From Marinoscillum sp. 108 (lineage in GTDB: Bacteria; Bacteroidota; Bacteroidia; Cytophagales; Cyclobacteriaceae), in contig NZ_LR734808.1 of NCBI RefSeq assembly GCF_902506655.1, positions 620,001-684,000 on the forward strand: a stretch of 64,000 bases of DNA, given 5' to 3'. Both the position numbers and the translations under genes were made by a program. A model generated the notes under the pieces. It saw only the letters and a program-made list of their open reading frames with translations, had not been told where the DNA came from and did no database searches. Of the stretch, positions 61,826-64,000 are shown piece after piece; positions within the stretch are counted from its first letter, which is position 1, and each line of letters begins with the position of its first letter.

Positions 61826-62617
61826 TTAATGTTGATCGAATACCAAACTCTGACCGTCTTCGGGGATAAATAGTTGCCCCGCGCCGATATTTTTTTTCAA
61901 GGCTGCCCTGAGCTCTGCTCTGGTGACCGTTTCGTGATCCAGCGCCCCCACATGGGTGACCACCACCTGGCTTTCGGGTGCATGGTGGCAGAGATCAGAA
62001 ACCTGAGCGGCATCCATGATGAGCACCTCACTGTCCCCGGTGAATGCCGGTCCGAACACATTGTGCGCTTGGAAGAACTTATTGGCACCCGCATGACAGA
62101 CAATGACCTCTGGCTGGTACCAATCAATATTTTCCTTCACGCCTTCATACCAGATGGTATCACCGCACCAGTAGATGGTTTTTTCATTTTTGTGGCTCAA
62201 CACAAACCCTGAAACCTCACCCATCAGGGGAAGAATGCTGCCGGTACCATGTTGGCCCTGGGTTTTTGAAAGCCTGATCCCACCTATGTCCACCTGATCC
62301 TCTATCGGATGCACGGCCTGAAAACCCGCCGCCCGGATGGTCTCTGAGTCTTCCGGTTGGCAGTAGATGGGCAGGTCTTTGGGAATGATCGCCTGAGCCG
62401 CTTCATCAAAGTGATCGGGGTGCAGGTGGGAGATGAGGACATAGTCCACGCCCTTCAGGATCTCCTCAGTACTCATGGGCAGTGGTACGGTGGGGTTTTT
62501 GGCCTTTCCTGCAAAAGAGGGCTGTGTGCCTGCTTCGGCAAAATAAGGATCGATGAGAAAAGTGCTGCCCGCGTAATTGATTTTCAGGGTAGCATTTCGG
62601 ATAAGTTGTAGTTCCAT
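61826..62617 (-). CDS. MBL-fold metallohydrolase, UlaG-like
   Basis: The 263-residue protein begins with LRNATLKINYAGSTFLIDPYF, typical of UlaG-like metallo-beta-lactamase-fold proteins, and has the zinc motif HLHPDHFD (His64, His66, Asp68, His69). Further ligands lie in KTIYWCGDTIWYE (Asp) and VVTHVGALDHETVTR (His). These are cytoplasmic hydrolases, some acting on lactones. It lies between the AraC regulator and the RidA-like gene on one transcript; with those and the isochorismatase-type gene, detoxification of a metabolite is plausible. Confidence 0.9.
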   Translation of the reverse strand: MELQLIRNATLKINYAGSTFLIDPYFAEAGTQPSFAGKAKNPTVPLPMSTEEILKGVDYVLISHLHPDHFDEAAQAIIPKDLPIYCQPEDSETIRAAGFQAVHPIEDQVDIGGIRLSKTQGQHGTGSILPLMGEVSGFVLSHKNEKTIYWCGDTIWYEGVKENIDWYQPEVIVCHAGANKFFQAHNVFGPAFTGDSEVLIMDAAQVSDLCHHAPESQVVVTHVGALDHETVTRAELRAALKKNIGAGQLFIPEDGQSLVFDQH

Positions 62618-62676
62618 AGACTTTTTTTGAAATCAAAGCTAGGAGCAGCGGCAGGCAGGGAGCCTATTCAAAATTG

Positions 62677-63546
62677 CTAATTTGCCTCGGTGCGCAAGAG
62701 CGGGTAGAGGGAATTGGGCTCCTGCAGGCCCACCTTGTAGGCAATGTGCTCCAGGGTCATCTGGCCGGTTTTCAGGTATTCCTGAGCCTTGAGTATCCTG
62801 ATATGGCGAATGAGCTGGTGCGGGGTGAGTCCGTACGCCTGCTTGAATACCCGAATGAAATGAAACTTGGACATGAAGACTTCCGCGCAGATGCGGTCCA
62901 GCGTGAGGTCAGGATCGTTATACGCACTAAAGATCAGGTCCCGTCCGATGGCCACTCTCTTCGCCAGCTCTTTTTGGGTGGCCCTTTTCTGTGAAGGAAT
63001 GCGTTTGGTCACCTGTTGGTTTTGTGCGGAAAGCCTTTGAAGCAGCGAGCCGATGCCCGTGAGAAAATCTTCGGGACACAGTGAACGGTATTGATCCAAT
63101 AGCCCCTTCATGGCAGGATCCATGTAATAGAGGTGGTGTGGCCACTCCGCAGGCGCTTCACTTTCGGCAGGAGGATCCAGCAGCCGGTTGGGGCTGGTGC
63201 CCATGGCATGCATGAGCTGACGGTAGGTGCTGAGGCTCAGGTGAAGGTTTTGCACTTCTACGGCTTCATTCGCTTCGATGCGGTATTCGAAGGCCTCATA
63301 GGGATTGATGAGGCAGAGCGTCTGCTGGCAGATGCGCAGATGCTTCCCGCCGACGCTGAAGGTGGCTTCTCCCGGTGATTTCAGTGTGAACAGCGCAAAG
63401 GAGCTTTCAGGGACAGATTTTTCGTAAGTGCGGTAGCGCGATTGCACCAGCACATCCGGCCATTTCAGGTGCTGGCCATCTGGCGAGGGCTGGTTTCGCA
63501 ACCTGGAGATGGTCGACTGATCCGGAAATTGGCTGGCGAACATCAT
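62677..63546 (-). CDS. AraC-family transcriptional regulator
   Basis: The 289-residue protein has an N-terminal cupin-like effector domain (about 30-130; FALFTLKSPGEATFSVGGKHLRI, LCLINPYEAFEYRIE) and a C-terminal double HTH (about 205-289; DPDLTLDRICAEVFMSKFHFIRVFKQAYGLTPHQLI, MTLEHIAYKVGLQEPNSLY). It belongs to the AraC group controlling small catabolic or stress operons, and it lies inside the operon it probably controls. Its ATG is 4 bp after the hydrolase stop; the MBL gene follows after 60 bp. The effector is not identifiable. Confidence 0.93.
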   Translation of the reverse strand: MMFASQFPDQSTISRLRNQPSPDGQHLKWPDVLVQSRYRTYEKSVPESSFALFTLKSPGEATFSVGGKHLRICQQTLCLINPYEAFEYRIEANEAVEVQNLHLSLSTYRQLMHAMGTSPNRLLDPPAESEAPAEWPHHLYYMDPAMKGLLDQYRSLCPEDFLTGIGSLLQRLSAQNQQVTKRIPSQKRATQKELAKRVAIGRDLIFSAYNDPDLTLDRICAEVFMSKFHFIRVFKQAYGLTPHQLIRHIRILKAQEYLKTGQMTLEHIAYKVGLQEPNSLYPLLRTEAN

Positions 63547-63550
63547 GAGG

Positions 63551-64000
63551 TCATGGGGTTACCACTTCGGGATCCTTCCATTGCTCCAGTACCTCTGCCG
63601 TGGTGGCGATGTGGGCAAACTCCCCGTTCAAACTGGCGATGGCCGTGTCGTGTATCAGCTGGGCACTAAAGAGCTGTCCGTCTTTCCCTTGCTTGCAAAA
63701 AGTAGCTGTGGCATCGTCTACCAGCGTGGTGTCAAACCCCAGGTTTCCGGCCATTCGGGTGGTGGTGGACACGCAGTGGTCTGTGGTGAGTCCCACGATG
63801 ACCAGTTTCGTGATGTGGGAACTCTCCAGTCGTTGCTGGAGGTCGGTGCCAATGAAGGCGCTGTTGACATTCTTTTCGATCACCGGCTCTCCGTCCAGAG
63901 GGGCCACCAGGGGATGGATGGCATTGCCCGGATGCGAAGGGTGCAGAGGTGATCCGGGTGTGGTGGAGCAGTGTTTAATGTGGAAAACAGGGAGCCGGCG
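63551..64000 (-). CDS. Isochorismatase-like cysteine hydrolase (5' end outside window)
   Basis: The frame is open to the right edge, so the N-terminus is missing. About 149 codons are visible, including PGSPLHPSHPGNAIHPLVAP, then EKNVNSAFIGTDL (the Lys of the active site) and GLTTDHCVSTTTRMAGNLGF with the catalytic Cys. The last part, VDDATATFCKQG, fits the family. Such hydrolases act on isochorismate, nicotinamide or amides; the substrate is open. It is the most upstream visible gene of the minus-strand operon with AraC, MBL and RidA-like genes. Confidence 0.88.
   Translation of the reverse strand, partial: RRLPVFHIKHCSTTPGSPLHPSHPGNAIHPLVAPLDGEPVIEKNVNSAFIGTDLQQRLESSHITKLVIVGLTTDHCVSTTTRMAGNLGFDTTLVDDATATFCKQGKDGQLFSAQLIHDTAIASLNGEFAHIATTAEVLEQWKDPEVVTP

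Noticed and set aside
1-64000. CRISPR arrays, tRNA/rRNA genes, insertion sequences and prophage genes
   Set aside because: Looked for by eye on both strands. No regular short direct repeats, cloverleaf-like genes, transposases, integrases or phage proteins were recognised.

Overview
The window looks like a chromosomal segment from a marine or soil gliding-type member of the Bacteroidota, probably Cytophagia-like. The reasons are: several large secreted enzymes end in type IX secretion (T9SS) sorting domains; there are Y_Y_Y/LuxR-type beta-propeller regulators, a TonB receptor paired with a DUF4249 lipoprotein, DUF5689- and DUF6567-type lipoproteins and a CusA-TolC fusion; and one promoter resembles the Bacteroidota TTTG / TAnnTTTG type. 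I saw no rRNA, tRNA, CRISPR array, transposase or phage gene. This placement rests on gene content, not on a phylogenetic marker.

Layout. 0-2 kb: the edge of a thioredoxin/peroxiredoxin-like gene, an SMP-30/gluconolactonase lipoprotein, a structured non-coding stretch with a hammerhead-ribozyme-like core, and a small lipoprotein. 2-7.7 kb: a TetR-led operon (TetR, outer-membrane barrel, LolD-like ATPase, two FtsX-type permeases, LolA-like carrier) that looks like a complete inner-to-outer-membrane transport route, under a symmetric four-half-site operator. 7.7-12 kb, minus strand: a divergent TruA, an atypical SDR with a Cys4 knuckle, and a PAS histidine kinase. 12.3-13.6 kb: a NhaP-like antiporter lacking the usual ND aspartate. 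13.6-19.8 kb: a heavy-metal efflux operon (His-rich exported protein, CusA fused to a TolC-like channel, CusB).

19.8-45.7 kb is the accessory core. It holds two beta-propeller/Y_Y_Y/HTH regulators, two GH16 laminarinases, a GH64 beta-1,3-glucanase, a GH18 chitinase, a GH26 beta-mannanase, a 1365-residue LamG/Calx-beta surface protein, a sensor kinase with its receiver, and two paralogous 58-59 residue coiled-coil proteins convergent to secreted-protein genes. Six proteins carry T9SS C-terminal domains. Three enzymes share a beta-gamma-crystallin plus CBM6 cassette. No SusC/SusD pair is present, so the locus reads as an extracellular toolkit against beta-1,3-glucan, chitin and beta-mannan.

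45.8-56.7 kb: an APC permease; an ABC/GntR/DUF2807 operon; a TonB receptor with DUF4249; then a run of small envelope proteins (DUF6567, a 64-residue membrane protein, DUF2306, a ferredoxin-fold-like 72-mer) and a CarboxypepD_reg-like protein. 56.9-61.3 kb: a molybdenum hydroxylase (IorA/IorB-like) with its XdhC and MobA-like maturation factors. 61.3-64 kb, minus strand: RidA-like protein, MBL hydrolase, AraC regulator and a truncated isochorismatase-like hydrolase in one probable operon.
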